Of a stretch of DNA of 64,000 bases, positions 50,217 through 58,230 are shown piece after piece (position 1 is the stretch's first letter; every line of letters starts with the position of its first letter). Position numbers and translations under genes: made by a program. Where the stretch lies: contig NZ_JAUCDS010000011.1 of assembly GCF_034674885.1 (NCBI RefSeq), forward strand, positions 32,370-96,369. The letters run 5' to 3'. This DNA is from Castellaniella sp034674885. Its GTDB lineage: Bacteria > Pseudomonadota > Gammaproteobacteria > Burkholderiales > Burkholderiaceae_B. The notes beneath the pieces were generated by a model, which made no database searches, was not told where the DNA came from, and was given only the letters and a program-made list of their open reading frames with translations.

Positions 50217-51247
50217 GCCCGGATACCACCCCTGTCCTGGACGTGCGCAGCCTGTCCCTGGAATTCCCGGTCTTCGGCGGATCTGTCCGCGCGCTCAATG
50301 GCGTCAGCCTGCGCGTCATGCCCGGAGAGATCGTCGGCATCGTGGGCGAATCCGGTTCCGGCAAATCCGTGACGGCCATGGCAGCCCTGCGGCTGCTGCC
50401 GCCCGGTGCGTATCGGGTTACGGAGGGCAGCCTGCGCCTGGGGGGCGACGATGTGCTGGCTGCGCCCGAACCACTCGTGCGCCAATGGCGCGGTCGCCGG
50501 GCGGCCATGATCTTTCAGGAGCCCATGACTGCGTTGAATCCTACGCAGCGGGTCGGCGAGCAGATGTCCGGGGTCTTGCGCGTGCATCGCCGCATCAGCC
50601 GCAGCGATGCCCTGACCCAGGCGCAATCCCTGTTGCGCGACATGATGATTCCTGATCCGGCCCAGGTGCTGCGTGCCTATCCGTTCGAGCTGTCGGGCGG
50701 CATGCGCCAGCGCGTCATGGTGGCCATGGCCTTTTCCTGCGATCCGGATCTGCTGATCGCCGACGAACCCACGACGGCGCTGGACGTCACCGTGCAGCGC
50801 CAGGTCCTGCAACTGCTGCGCCACCATGCGCGCGAGCGCGGCACCGCCATCCTGTTCATCACGCACGACATGGCCGTCGTATCCCAGTTGTGCGACCGTG
50901 TGTACGTGATGTACGCGGGCACCGTGGTCGAGCAGGGCCCCACCCGGCAGGTGCTGCGCGATCCGCGCCATCCCTACACGCGAGGCCTGCTCGAAGGCCT
51001 GCCGGAGGGCGCGCCGCCGGGCGCGGATCTGGCGGCCATTCCGGGGCAGGTGCCGGACATGCGCCATCCGCCCACGGGCTGCCCGTTTTTCGATCGTTGC
51101 ACATACGCGGATGACGTCTGTCGCCAGCGGCCGGCCTTGTTGCCCCTGGACGCCGCCGCTCCTGCTGGCAATGAGGCGCCGGACAGGCGTCGGCTGGCGT
51201 GCTGGCACCCCCTGGCGCCATCGGATGCGATCGAGGGGCGGACATGA
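50213..51247 (+). CDS. ddpD: Dipeptide ABC transporter ATPase (DdpD-like)
   Basis: A 344-residue ATPase of the DppD/OppD type. Walker A is GESGSGKSVTAMA, the signature is LSGGMRQRVMVAMA, and Walker B is LLIADEPTTALD with the H-loop ITHDMAVV. The C-terminal oligopeptide extension has a cysteine cluster (TGCPFFDRCTYADDVCRQRPALLPLD), as is normal for this subfamily and which may bind an Fe-S cluster. Confidence 0.94.
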   Translation: MSPDTTPVLDVRSLSLEFPVFGGSVRALNGVSLRVMPGEIVGIVGESGSGKSVTAMAALRLLPPGAYRVTEGSLRLGGDDVLAAPEPLVRQWRGRRAAMIFQEPMTALNPTQRVGEQMSGVLRVHRRISRSDALTQAQSLLRDMMIPDPAQVLRAYPFELSGGMRQRVMVAMAFSCDPDLLIADEPTTALDVTVQRQVLQLLRHHARERGTAILFITHDMAVVSQLCDRVYVMYAGTVVEQGPTRQVLRDPRHPYTRGLLEGLPEGAPPGADLAAIPGQVPDMRHPPTGCPFFDRCTYADDVCRQRPALLPLDAAAPAGNEAPDRRRLACWHPLAPSDAIEGRT

Positions 51248-52275
51248 CGATCATCCGCCCTGCCGGCACGGATCGGCCGCCCCAGAGCGCGGTGCTGGAT
51301 CTTCGGGATGTCCGCGTGCGTTTCCCCATGGCGCGCGATTGGCGCGGCCGTGTCGTGCAATCGGCTCATGCGCTCAATGGCGTCGATCTGCGGATCCTGC
51401 GTGGCGAGGCCTTCGGCATCGTGGGAGAATCCGGTTGTGGCAAAAGCACGCTGGCCCAGGTGCTGATGGGGCTGTTGCCGCCCACCGAAGGCAGCGTGCA
51501 GCGCCAGCCTCGCGATGATGGCCGGCCGGCCAATGTCCAGATCGTTTTCCAGGACCCTCAGTCTTCGCTGGATCCGCGCCTGCCGGCCTGGAAGGTGATC
51601 GTCGAGCCGGTCGTCGTCCGGGGGCGGCGTGCCGCCGCGCCAGAGTCGGCCTTATGGCAGGGCAGGGCGGCCTTGCGCGCCCGCTCGGCGGAACTGGCCG
51701 CGCAGGTGGGTCTACGACCCGAGACGCTGGATCGCTACGTGCATGAGTTTTCCGGCGGCCAGCGTCAGCGCATTGCAATCGCCCGCGCCCTGTCCTCCGA
51801 TCCCGACGTGATCGTGCTGGATGAGCCGACCTCGGCGCTGGACATCTCGGTGCAGGCGCAGATCCTGAATCTGCTGCAGGACCTGCGCCGCCGCCATGGG
51901 TTGACGTACGTGCTGATCTCGCACAATGTGTCCGTCGTGCGCCATCTGTGCGACCGGATTGCCGTCATGTATCTAGGCCAGATCGTCGAGCAGGGAGCTG
52001 CCCGCGACGTGCTGGAATCGCCCCGGCATCCGTATACCCGAGAGCTGCTGGACGCGGTGCCGCGCCTGGATCGGCCCTGGGTGGACGATGCGCCCGCCGC
52101 GCCTGTGGAATTGCCGGGCAATCGCACCTTGCCTGTCGGCTGTTTTTTCCGGGAACGCTGCCCGTGGGCGACACGGGGATGCGAATTGCCGCAGCCGCTG
52201 CTGCATGACGCGGATGCGCCCCAGCATCTGTTTCGCTGCCATGTCGCGCAGCGCTCGCCTCGCCGTCCGGAATGA
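51244..52275 (+). CDS. ddpF: Dipeptide ABC transporter ATPase (DdpF-like)
   Basis: A 343-residue partner ATPase of the DppF/OppF type. Walker A is GESGCGKSTLAQV, the signature is FSGGQRQRIAIARAL, and Walker B is VIVLDEPTSALD with LISHNVSVV as H-loop. The ATG at 51244 overlaps the ddpD stop by 4 bp. The C-terminal extension again holds cysteines (CFFRERCPWATRGC). It is the last gene of the operon and meets the AGCS gene tail to tail. Confidence 0.94.
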   Translation: MTIIRPAGTDRPPQSAVLDLRDVRVRFPMARDWRGRVVQSAHALNGVDLRILRGEAFGIVGESGCGKSTLAQVLMGLLPPTEGSVQRQPRDDGRPANVQIVFQDPQSSLDPRLPAWKVIVEPVVVRGRRAAAPESALWQGRAALRARSAELAAQVGLRPETLDRYVHEFSGGQRQRIAIARALSSDPDVIVLDEPTSALDISVQAQILNLLQDLRRRHGLTYVLISHNVSVVRHLCDRIAVMYLGQIVEQGAARDVLESPRHPYTRELLDAVPRLDRPWVDDAPAAPVELPGNRTLPVGCFFRERCPWATRGCELPQPLLHDADAPQHLFRCHVAQRSPRRPE

Positions 52276-52306
52276 AAAAGCCACGGCAGCGTGGGGCTGC
52301 CGTGGC
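52275..52306 (-). terminator. Terminator between convergent ddpF and AGCS genes
   Basis: GCCACGGCAG (52280-52289) and CTGCCGTGGC (52297-52306) pair perfectly around a 7-nt loop. The A-run at 52275-52279 supplies a T-tract on the minus strand, so it mainly ends the symporter transcript. The stem could also stop the ddp transcript. Confidence 0.85.
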
Positions 52307-52329
52307 GAAGGTGATGCGTCGAGAGCGGC

Positions 52330-53706
52330 TTATTTCGTCTGCGCGCTCAGCTCACCGATCGGGGCGCGGTTCTTGAAATAGTCCCGCGTCAGCTTCACGA
52401 TCACCGGGCTGAGCAGAAGCAGCGAGGCCAGGTTGGGCAGGGCCATCAGGCCGTTCAGAGTGTCGGCCAGCAGCCAGGCGAAGTCCAGTTGCGTGATGGC
52501 GCCAAACGGGATGGCGACCACCCAGACGATGCGGTAGGGTAGCGTGGATTTCGAGCCCAGCAGGAATTCCCAGCATTTTTCGCCGTAGTAGCTCCAGCCC
52601 AGGATGGTGGTGAAGGCAAAGATCACCAGCGCGACGGTCAGGATGATGCCGCCGATGCCTGGCATGGACACTTCGAAGGCGGCGGCCGACAGGGCGGCAC
52701 CGCTTGCACCACTGGTCCAGACGCCCGAGCACACGATGGCCAGGCCCGTGATGCTGCAGATGATGATGGTGTCGATGAAGGTACCCATCATGCCGATCAG
52801 GCCGGATTCCACCGCATTGCTGGTGGTGCCCGCAGCCTGGGCGATACCGGCCGAACCCAGGCCGGCTTCGTTGGAGAAGATGCCGCGAGCCACACCGAAG
52901 CGGATCGCAGCCATGACGGCAGCGCCTGCAAAGCCGCCCGTGGCGGCGACCGGCGAGAAGGCGTGCGTGAAGATCAGGTCCAGGGCCTCGGGGATGCGTT
53001 CGGCATTGATGCCCAGGACGACCAGGCCAGCCAGCACGTAGGCCACGCACATGAAGGGCACCAGGGATGCAGCGACTGCGCCGATGCGCTTGATGCCGCC
53101 CAGGATGACCAGGCCGATCAGGATCATGGTGACCACGCCGGTGATCCAGGTGGGCACCGAGAAGGTGGATTCCAGGGCCAGCGCCATGCTGTTGACCTGG
53201 ACCATGTTGCCGATGCCAAAGCCGGCAAAGCCGCCGAAGATCGCAAAGGCAAAGCCCAGCCAGAGCCATTTGCGGCCCAGGCCGTTCTTGATGGCGTACA
53301 TGGGGCCGCCGGCGTGTTCGCCGCGCGAGTCTTTCTCGCGGAAGTGGACGGCGACGACCACTTCCGCGTATTTGGTTGCCATCCCGACCAGGGCCGTGCA
53401 CCACATCCAGAACAGGGCGCCGGGACCGCCGACGGCGATGGCGGTGGCCACGCCGGCGATGTTGCCCGTCCCGACCGTGGCGGCCAGGCAGGTCATCAGG
53501 GCCTCGAAGGGGCTGATTTCACCGGTAGAGGCATCGCCGCGGCGGCGGCCGCGCCAGATCATGGCAAAGCCCGTGCCAATGCGCCGCAGCGGCATGAACT
53601 TCAACAGGATCATCAGGAAAAATCCTGTGCCCAGGATCAGCACCAGCATGGGGGGGCCCCAGACCAGGCCGTTGATGTCGTTGACGAAAGTATTCAGAGC
53701 TTCCAA
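52330..53706 (-). CDS. AGCS-family alanine/glycine:cation symporter
   Basis: A 458-residue inner-membrane transporter of the alanine-or-glycine:cation symporter family with about 10-11 membrane helices. Diagnostic segments are CLAATVGTGNIAGVATAIAVGGPGALFWMWCTALVGMATKYAEV (conserved region 1) and FSNEAGLGSAGIAQAAG. The best start is TTG at 53706 with GGAG 7 nt upstream, giving LEALNTFVNDINGLVWGP, the normal family N-terminus; an ATG at 53805 would add 33 residues of non-homologous sequence. Facing the D-Ala-D-Ala operon, it may take up free alanine, which is inference. Confidence 0.92.
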   Translation of the reverse strand: MEALNTFVNDINGLVWGPPMLVLILGTGFFLMILLKFMPLRRIGTGFAMIWRGRRRGDASTGEISPFEALMTCLAATVGTGNIAGVATAIAVGGPGALFWMWCTALVGMATKYAEVVVAVHFREKDSRGEHAGGPMYAIKNGLGRKWLWLGFAFAIFGGFAGFGIGNMVQVNSMALALESTFSVPTWITGVVTMILIGLVILGGIKRIGAVAASLVPFMCVAYVLAGLVVLGINAERIPEALDLIFTHAFSPVAATGGFAGAAVMAAIRFGVARGIFSNEAGLGSAGIAQAAGTTSNAVESGLIGMMGTFIDTIIICSITGLAIVCSGVWTSGASGAALSAAAFEVSMPGIGGIILTVALVIFAFTTILGWSYYGEKCWEFLLGSKSTLPYRIVWVVAIPFGAITQLDFAWLLADTLNGLMALPNLASLLLLSPVIVKLTRDYFKNRAPIGELSAQTK

Positions 53707-53759
53707 GGGTTGTCTCCTGCTTCCCGAATAAAATTGGCGCCATGCTAACACCAGGGTTT

Positions 53760-53803
53760 CAGTGAATATTCCTGAAAATCCACTGAATCCAGTGATAAAT
53801 TCC
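53760..53803. repeat. Paired direct repeats in the AGCS/Fis intergenic region
   Basis: CAGTGAATATTCC (53760-53772) and CAGTGATAAATTCC (53790-53803) begin exactly 30 bp apart, about three helical turns. CACTG/CAGTG (53781-53794) forms a small inverted repeat between them. The layout looks like adjacent binding sites for a regulator of the symporter, such as an Lrp-type protein; the identity is unknown. Confidence 0.5.
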
Positions 53804-53828
53804 AAAAATGCCCTTATTAAGGTAAAAA

Positions 53829-53842
53829 TAGGGTTAACCCTA
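53829..53842. promoter_or_regulatory. Perfect 14-bp palindrome TAGGGTTAACCCTA
   Basis: A perfect palindrome 106 bp before the Fis-type regulator ATG. It closely matches three palindromic elements at 60775-60828 in front of the small basic gene. It may be the operator of a shared, unidentified regulator. Confidence 0.6.
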
Positions 53843-53947
53843 ACGTAGTTTTGCGACTAGGCGGGGGCGGCAGGCCTTTCTATTCTGATGTTCCGGCGGG
53901 GTGACGGCAGTCAGACCACAGCCCCGCAGCCACCAAAGAGGCCTGGT

Positions 53948-54736
53948 ATGCGAGAACGACTGGATTGCGCTTTGTTGACCCTGGAACAGCCCTGCTGGGT
54001 TCAGGCCCTCCAAGGATCCCACCTGGGCGGGCGCCTGCACCTGCATACCCTGCAGCAGCATCACACGGTGATCGGCACACTGTTTGATGATCCTGCCCTG
54101 GCGCATGGCCGCTACGATGCCGGCCTGCTGTATGCCGACGAATCCTCGCTGCCATCGTGGCGTACCGCACTGGCGGCGCGTGCCGGTCGGTTGCCGGCGG
54201 TGCTGCTGGTTTATGCGGTCGGCTTGCGGGCCCAGGCCGTGCACGACCTGATCGCGCTGGGGGCGTCCGATTTCCTGCGGCCCCCCTTCTGCCCCGAAGA
54301 GCTCCGCGCCCGGCTGGAAGGCGCCCTGGGGCGGCTGGCGCCCGCCTGCGTGGCTGAACCCGAACCCGTCTACGGCAGTCGGGCGATCGTCGGGGCGTTG
54401 ACTCCGGCCAGCCAGGGGCCCACCGAAGCCGATCTGTGCGAGACCATCCTGGATCGCTCGGGGGCCGAACTGGAAGCCTATGCCGTGGCGCTGGCGATGC
54501 AGCGGGCGACGTCGCGGGACTCCTTCCGCGATGCCAAAAGCCAGGTAGTCGCCCGCTTCGAGCGGGCCTACATCCGCGCGGCACTGGGCCGTCATGGCGG
54601 CAACGTGACCTTGGCAGCCCGCATGGCCCAGAAACACCGCCGTGCGTTCTGGGCGCTGATGCGCAAGCACGACATCGATCCCACCCCGTACCGCACGGAT
54701 CCGGACGCCGACCCTTCCCGTGCCCAGGCCGGGTAA
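53948..54736 (+). CDS. Fis-type transcriptional regulator with pseudo-receiver domain
   Basis: A 262-residue protein. The N-terminal half looks like a response-regulator receiver that has drifted: YDAGLLYADESSLP replaces the phospho-acceptor strand, and ALGASDFLRPPFCPEELRARL matches the usual GA.DYL.KPF..EEL with the conserved Lys changed to Arg. The C-terminus is a Fis-type helix-turn-helix (RFERAYIRAALGRHGGNVTLAARMAQKHRRAFWALMRKHDI). The ATG at 53948 has GAGG 6 nt upstream; an earlier in-frame ATG at 53888 is less supported. No sensor kinase is nearby. Targets are unknown; the symporter gene is divergent from it. Confidence 0.78.
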   Translation: MRERLDCALLTLEQPCWVQALQGSHLGGRLHLHTLQQHHTVIGTLFDDPALAHGRYDAGLLYADESSLPSWRTALAARAGRLPAVLLVYAVGLRAQAVHDLIALGASDFLRPPFCPEELRARLEGALGRLAPACVAEPEPVYGSRAIVGALTPASQGPTEADLCETILDRSGAELEAYAVALAMQRATSRDSFRDAKSQVVARFERAYIRAALGRHGGNVTLAARMAQKHRRAFWALMRKHDIDPTPYRTDPDADPSRAQAG

Positions 54737-54803
54737 AATCCAGGATTCCCCCCGATCAAGCCGCTCTCGCGTGAATCACGCGACCGTCCACAGGAAGCCC
54801 GAC

Positions 54804-55871
54804 GTGATCCAGTTGAAAAATGATGTGTTTCTGCGTGCGCTGTTGCGCCAGCCCGTGCCCTATACCCCGGTCTGGATGATGCGCCAGGCAGGGCGCTACC
54901 TGCCGGAATACCGGCAGACCCGTGCCCAGGCGGGTTCTTTCATGGGCTTGGCCCAGAACCCGGAATACGCCTGTGAAGTCACGCTGCAGCCATTGCGTCG
55001 CTTCGCGCTGGATGCCGCCATTCTCTTTTCCGACATCCTCACCGTGCCCGATGCCATGGGCCTGGGCCTGCAGTTCGTGACGGGCGAGGGGCCGCGCTTC
55101 GAGCGCCCCCTGCGCGACGAAGCCGCGATTGCCACCCTGCAAGTGCCCGATATGGACCGTCTGCGCTATGTCTTCGACGCCGTGTCCCTGATTCGCCGGG
55201 AACTGAACGGCGACGTCCCCCTGATCGGGTTTTCCGGCAGCCCCTGGACCCTGGCCTGTTACATGGTCGAAGGCCAGGGCAGCACCGACTACCGGCAAAT
55301 CAAGACCTTGCTGTATCAGCGCCCCGATTTGCTGCACCGCATCCTGGACGTCAATGCCCAGACGGTTCAGGCGTACCTGAATGCCCAGATCCGCGCGGGC
55401 GCCCAGGCCATCATGGTGTTCGACAGCTGGGGGGGCGTGCTGGCGGATGGCCTGTTCCAGCAGTTTTCCCTGTACTACACGCGCCAGGTGGTCGATGGCC
55501 TGCTGCGCGAACATGATGGGCAGCGCATTCCCCTCATCGTCTTCACAAAGGGCGGCGGCCAATGGATCCAGGATATCGCCGCCAGCGGCTGCGATGCCGT
55601 GGGGCTGGACTGGACCGCTCGGCTGTCGACGGCGCGGCGCGCCGTCGACGACCGCGTCGCTTTGCAGGGCAACCTCGACCCCATGGCGCTGTTTGGCGGC
55701 GACGCCGGCATCCGCACCGAGGTCCGCCGCGTGCTGGCGGATTTCGGCAAGGTCGGGTCGGGCGGGCATGTGTTCAATCTGGGGCACGGCATTTCGCAGT
55801 TCACGCCGCCAGAGGCCGTCCTGTCCCTGATCGACGAGGTCCACACCGCCAGCCGTGCCTATCACGTCTGA
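54804..55871 (+). CDS. hemE: Uroporphyrinogen decarboxylase HemE
   Basis: This enzyme converts uroporphyrinogen III to coproporphyrinogen III in haem synthesis. The 355-residue protein has the substrate-binding TPVWMMRQAGRYLPEYR, the catalytic Asp in LDAAILFSDILTVPDAMG, GFSGSPWTLACYMVEG, and FNLGHGISQFTPPE at the C-terminus. A GTG at 54804 is the preferred start (VIQLKNDVFLRALLRQP): it has AGGAAG 6 nt upstream and matches the family N-terminus. A GTG at 54771 in the same frame is the main alternative. Confidence 0.95.
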   Translation: MIQLKNDVFLRALLRQPVPYTPVWMMRQAGRYLPEYRQTRAQAGSFMGLAQNPEYACEVTLQPLRRFALDAAILFSDILTVPDAMGLGLQFVTGEGPRFERPLRDEAAIATLQVPDMDRLRYVFDAVSLIRRELNGDVPLIGFSGSPWTLACYMVEGQGSTDYRQIKTLLYQRPDLLHRILDVNAQTVQAYLNAQIRAGAQAIMVFDSWGGVLADGLFQQFSLYYTRQVVDGLLREHDGQRIPLIVFTKGGGQWIQDIAASGCDAVGLDWTARLSTARRAVDDRVALQGNLDPMALFGGDAGIRTEVRRVLADFGKVGSGGHVFNLGHGISQFTPPEAVLSLIDEVHTASRAYHV

Positions 55872-55913
55872 CGGCAAGCCTCCCTGGGCCTGGGGGCCCG
55901 GGGCGCTTGACTT

Positions 55914-55936
55914 TTGTGCTTATGCACAATTTTTTT
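55914..55936 (+). terminator. Intrinsic terminator after hemE
   Basis: TTGTGC (55914-55919), loop TTAT and GCACAA (55924-55929) are followed by seven T residues. It is a short but well-formed terminator 43 bp after the hemE stop, and its loop and right arm also form a consensus DnaA box. Confidence 0.85.
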
Positions 55937-56103
55937 CGGATCGGGGTTAACACCGATATTCCTGGAATGACTCTGGGTTTCATTCATAAACTATTGATAT
56001 AAAAGACAAAACTAATAAATACCATTATTTTGATAAGTCTTGACTCGCGCAGGGAACTGGTGTTGATCCGTTTGTTCCCGTTTTCTCCACAAAGTTATCC
56101 ACA
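55920..56103. other. AT-rich segment flanked by DnaA-box sequences upstream of priA
   Basis: TTATGCACA (55920-55928) and TTATCCACA (56095-56103) both fit the DnaA-box consensus TTATNCACA, and TTCTCCACA (56083-56091) is one mismatch away. Between them, 55981-56040 contains only 12 G/C in 60 bases, exceptional in this GC-rich sequence. It should also hold the priA promoter. It may be a DnaA-regulated promoter or an origin-like element; the low number of boxes argues against a full oriC. Confidence 0.55.
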
Positions 56104-56123
56104 GGCTGGGAAAATTCATCCTC

Positions 56124-58229
56124 ATGCTTGATCAGCCCGACTCCCCGCATCTGGGCCAACCTGGCGGATCCACGTCGCCGGTCTACCTGGCAGTCGCGCT
56201 GGACGTCCCTTTGCCAGGGCTGTTCGATTATTCCCACGACGTTCCCGTCGCGCCCGGGGTGCGGGTGCGGGTGGTGTTCGGTCGCCGAGCCATGATCGGC
56301 ATGGTCTGGGCCGTTCGGGATCATCCCGGGGTGTCTGCCGACCGCGTGCGCCCCATCGAGGCCGTTCTGGATGATCTGCCGCCCATGCCGGCCGACTGGC
56401 TGCGGCTGGCGGACTTTGCCGCGCAGTACTATCACCGCCCCCTGGGCGAGGTGCTGCTGCCGGTATTGCCGCCGCCCTTGCGCAAACCCGCCGCCTATAC
56501 CGGGGCTCGCGCGGCGGGCGGCCCGGTCTGCAGGGCGGATCGGAGACCGGGTGCGGGCGCTCTGCGGGCGGGACCGGGCAATGGATCGGCGGTCGATCCG
56601 GTCATGCTGACCGCCGGTCAGCAAGCCGCCCTGGATCAGCTGCAGACCCTGCTGTCGGCTGGGCGCGGGGTGGCGCTCCTGCATGGCGTGACGGGCAGCG
56701 GCAAGACCGAACTGTATCTGCGGCTGGCCCGCCAGGTGCTGGATCAGGGGCGGCAGGTGCTGATTCTGGTGCCGGAAATCAATCTCACCCCGCAGCTGGA
56801 ACAGGTCGTCAGGGCGCGCCTGTGCTCGGCGGCCGGCGATCTGGCCGTGTTGCACAGCCGCCTGTCCGATGGCGATCGGTTGCGCGCCTGGCTGCGGGCA
56901 TCCCGAGGACAGGCTTCCCTGCTGCTGGGCACCCGCCTGGCGCTGATGACGCCCCTGCCGCGCCTGGGTCTGATCGTGGTGGACGAAGAGCACGACGCCT
57001 CGTACAAACAGCAGGATGGCCTGCGCTATTCGGCGCGCGACCTGGCCGTCTGGCGCGGGCATGACCTGGGGATTCCCGTGGTGCTGGGGTCGGCGACCCC
57101 GTCCCTGGAAACCTGGCGTCGCGCCCAGCGCGGGGATTACCGGCTGGTATCCCTGCCGGAACGCGCCCAGGCCCAGCCGCTGCCCGACATCCTGCTGGTC
57201 GATACGCGCCGGGCGCAGCTGGAACAGGGTTTCACGCCGCAGCTGCTGCAGGCGCTGGAGGCGCGGCTGGAACAGGGCGAGCAAAGCCTGGTGTTCCTGA
57301 ATCGGCGCGGTTATGCCCCGGTGCTGCGCTGTTCGTCCTGCGGCTGGGTCAGCCAGTGCCGCCGCTGTACCGCGCATACGGTGCTGCATCGGGTGGCCGG
57401 GCGTCGGGCCGTGCTGCAATGCCACCACTGTGGCGATGCCCAACCCGTGCCGCGCGCCTGCCCGGATTGCGGCGACCAGGATCTGCAGCCCATGGGCCGG
57501 GGCACGCAGAGGGTCGAGGAATTCCTGGCCGAGCGCTTTCCCCAGGCGCGGATCATACGCATCGATGCCGACGCCACGCGGCGCAAGGGCAGCGCCGAGG
57601 CCCTGTTCGCCCAGGTGCATGACGGTCGGGCCGATATCCTGGTCGGCACCCAGATGGTGTCCAAGGGCCACGACTTCGCGCGCCTGGGCCTGGTGGGCGT
57701 GCTCAATGCCGATGCCATGCTGTTCGCCCAGGACTTCCGTGCGCCGGAACGCCTGTTCGCCCAGCTGATGCAGGTGGCGGGCCGCGCGGGGCGGCGGGCC
57801 GGCGGGGCCCAGGTCCTGGTGCAGACCGACTATCCCGATCAGCAGGTGTATCAGGCCTTGTGTCGGCACGATTACCTGCGCTTTGCCGAATCCTCCCTGG
57901 CCGAGCGCCAGGATCTGGGCCTGCCGCCGTTTTCCAGCCAGGCCCTGGTGACGGCCCAGGCGACGCATCTGGCCGATGCGCTGGATTTCCTGCGGGCCGT
58001 CCGGGCGCAGGCCGACAGCTTGCCGGAATCGGCCGGGGTCTATCTGTACGATGCCGTGCCCCTGCGGGTTGTGCGGGTGGCACGAATCGAGCGGGCCCAG
58101 TTGCTGATCGAGTCCCCTGGGCGTGGTGCGCTGCACGGCCTGCTGCGTGTCCTGCTGCCGCAGGCCGACGCACTGGCCGCAGGGCGGCCGGTGCGCTGGG
58201 GGGTCGAAATCGATCCCCAGGAAATCTGA
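56124..58229 (+). CDS. priA: Primosomal replication restart helicase PriA
   Basis: PriA reloads the replisome at collapsed forks. The 701-residue protein has an N-terminal DNA-binding region (YLAVALDVPLPGLFDYSHD), Walker A GVTGSGKTELYLRL, the DEEH motif in LIVVDEEHDASYKQQDGLRYSARDL, and a zinc domain with paired cysteines (CSSCGWVSQCRRC, CHHCGD, CPDCGD). It is somewhat shorter than E. coli PriA (732) because of a compact linker near residue 130. It lies 1 bp upstream of the rep gene. Confidence 0.95.
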   Translation: MLDQPDSPHLGQPGGSTSPVYLAVALDVPLPGLFDYSHDVPVAPGVRVRVVFGRRAMIGMVWAVRDHPGVSADRVRPIEAVLDDLPPMPADWLRLADFAAQYYHRPLGEVLLPVLPPPLRKPAAYTGARAAGGPVCRADRRPGAGALRAGPGNGSAVDPVMLTAGQQAALDQLQTLLSAGRGVALLHGVTGSGKTELYLRLARQVLDQGRQVLILVPEINLTPQLEQVVRARLCSAAGDLAVLHSRLSDGDRLRAWLRASRGQASLLLGTRLALMTPLPRLGLIVVDEEHDASYKQQDGLRYSARDLAVWRGHDLGIPVVLGSATPSLETWRRAQRGDYRLVSLPERAQAQPLPDILLVDTRRAQLEQGFTPQLLQALEARLEQGEQSLVFLNRRGYAPVLRCSSCGWVSQCRRCTAHTVLHRVAGRRAVLQCHHCGDAQPVPRACPDCGDQDLQPMGRGTQRVEEFLAERFPQARIIRIDADATRRKGSAEALFAQVHDGRADILVGTQMVSKGHDFARLGLVGVLNADAMLFAQDFRAPERLFAQLMQVAGRAGRRAGGAQVLVQTDYPDQQVYQALCRHDYLRFAESSLAERQDLGLPPFSSQALVTAQATHLADALDFLRAVRAQADSLPESAGVYLYDAVPLRVVRVARIERAQLLIESPGRGALHGLLRVLLPQADALAAGRPVRWGVEIDPQEI

Positions 58230-58230
58230 G

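Noticed and set aside
53707..53805. ATG at 53805 as start of the AGCS transporter
   Set aside because: It adds 33 residues without family similarity and lacks a ribosome-binding site; the TTG at 53706 has both.
55914..56103. Chromosomal replication origin
   Set aside because: Only two consensus DnaA boxes and one near-match, with no dnaA, dnaN, gidA or parAB nearby; kept as a finding, not called as oriC.
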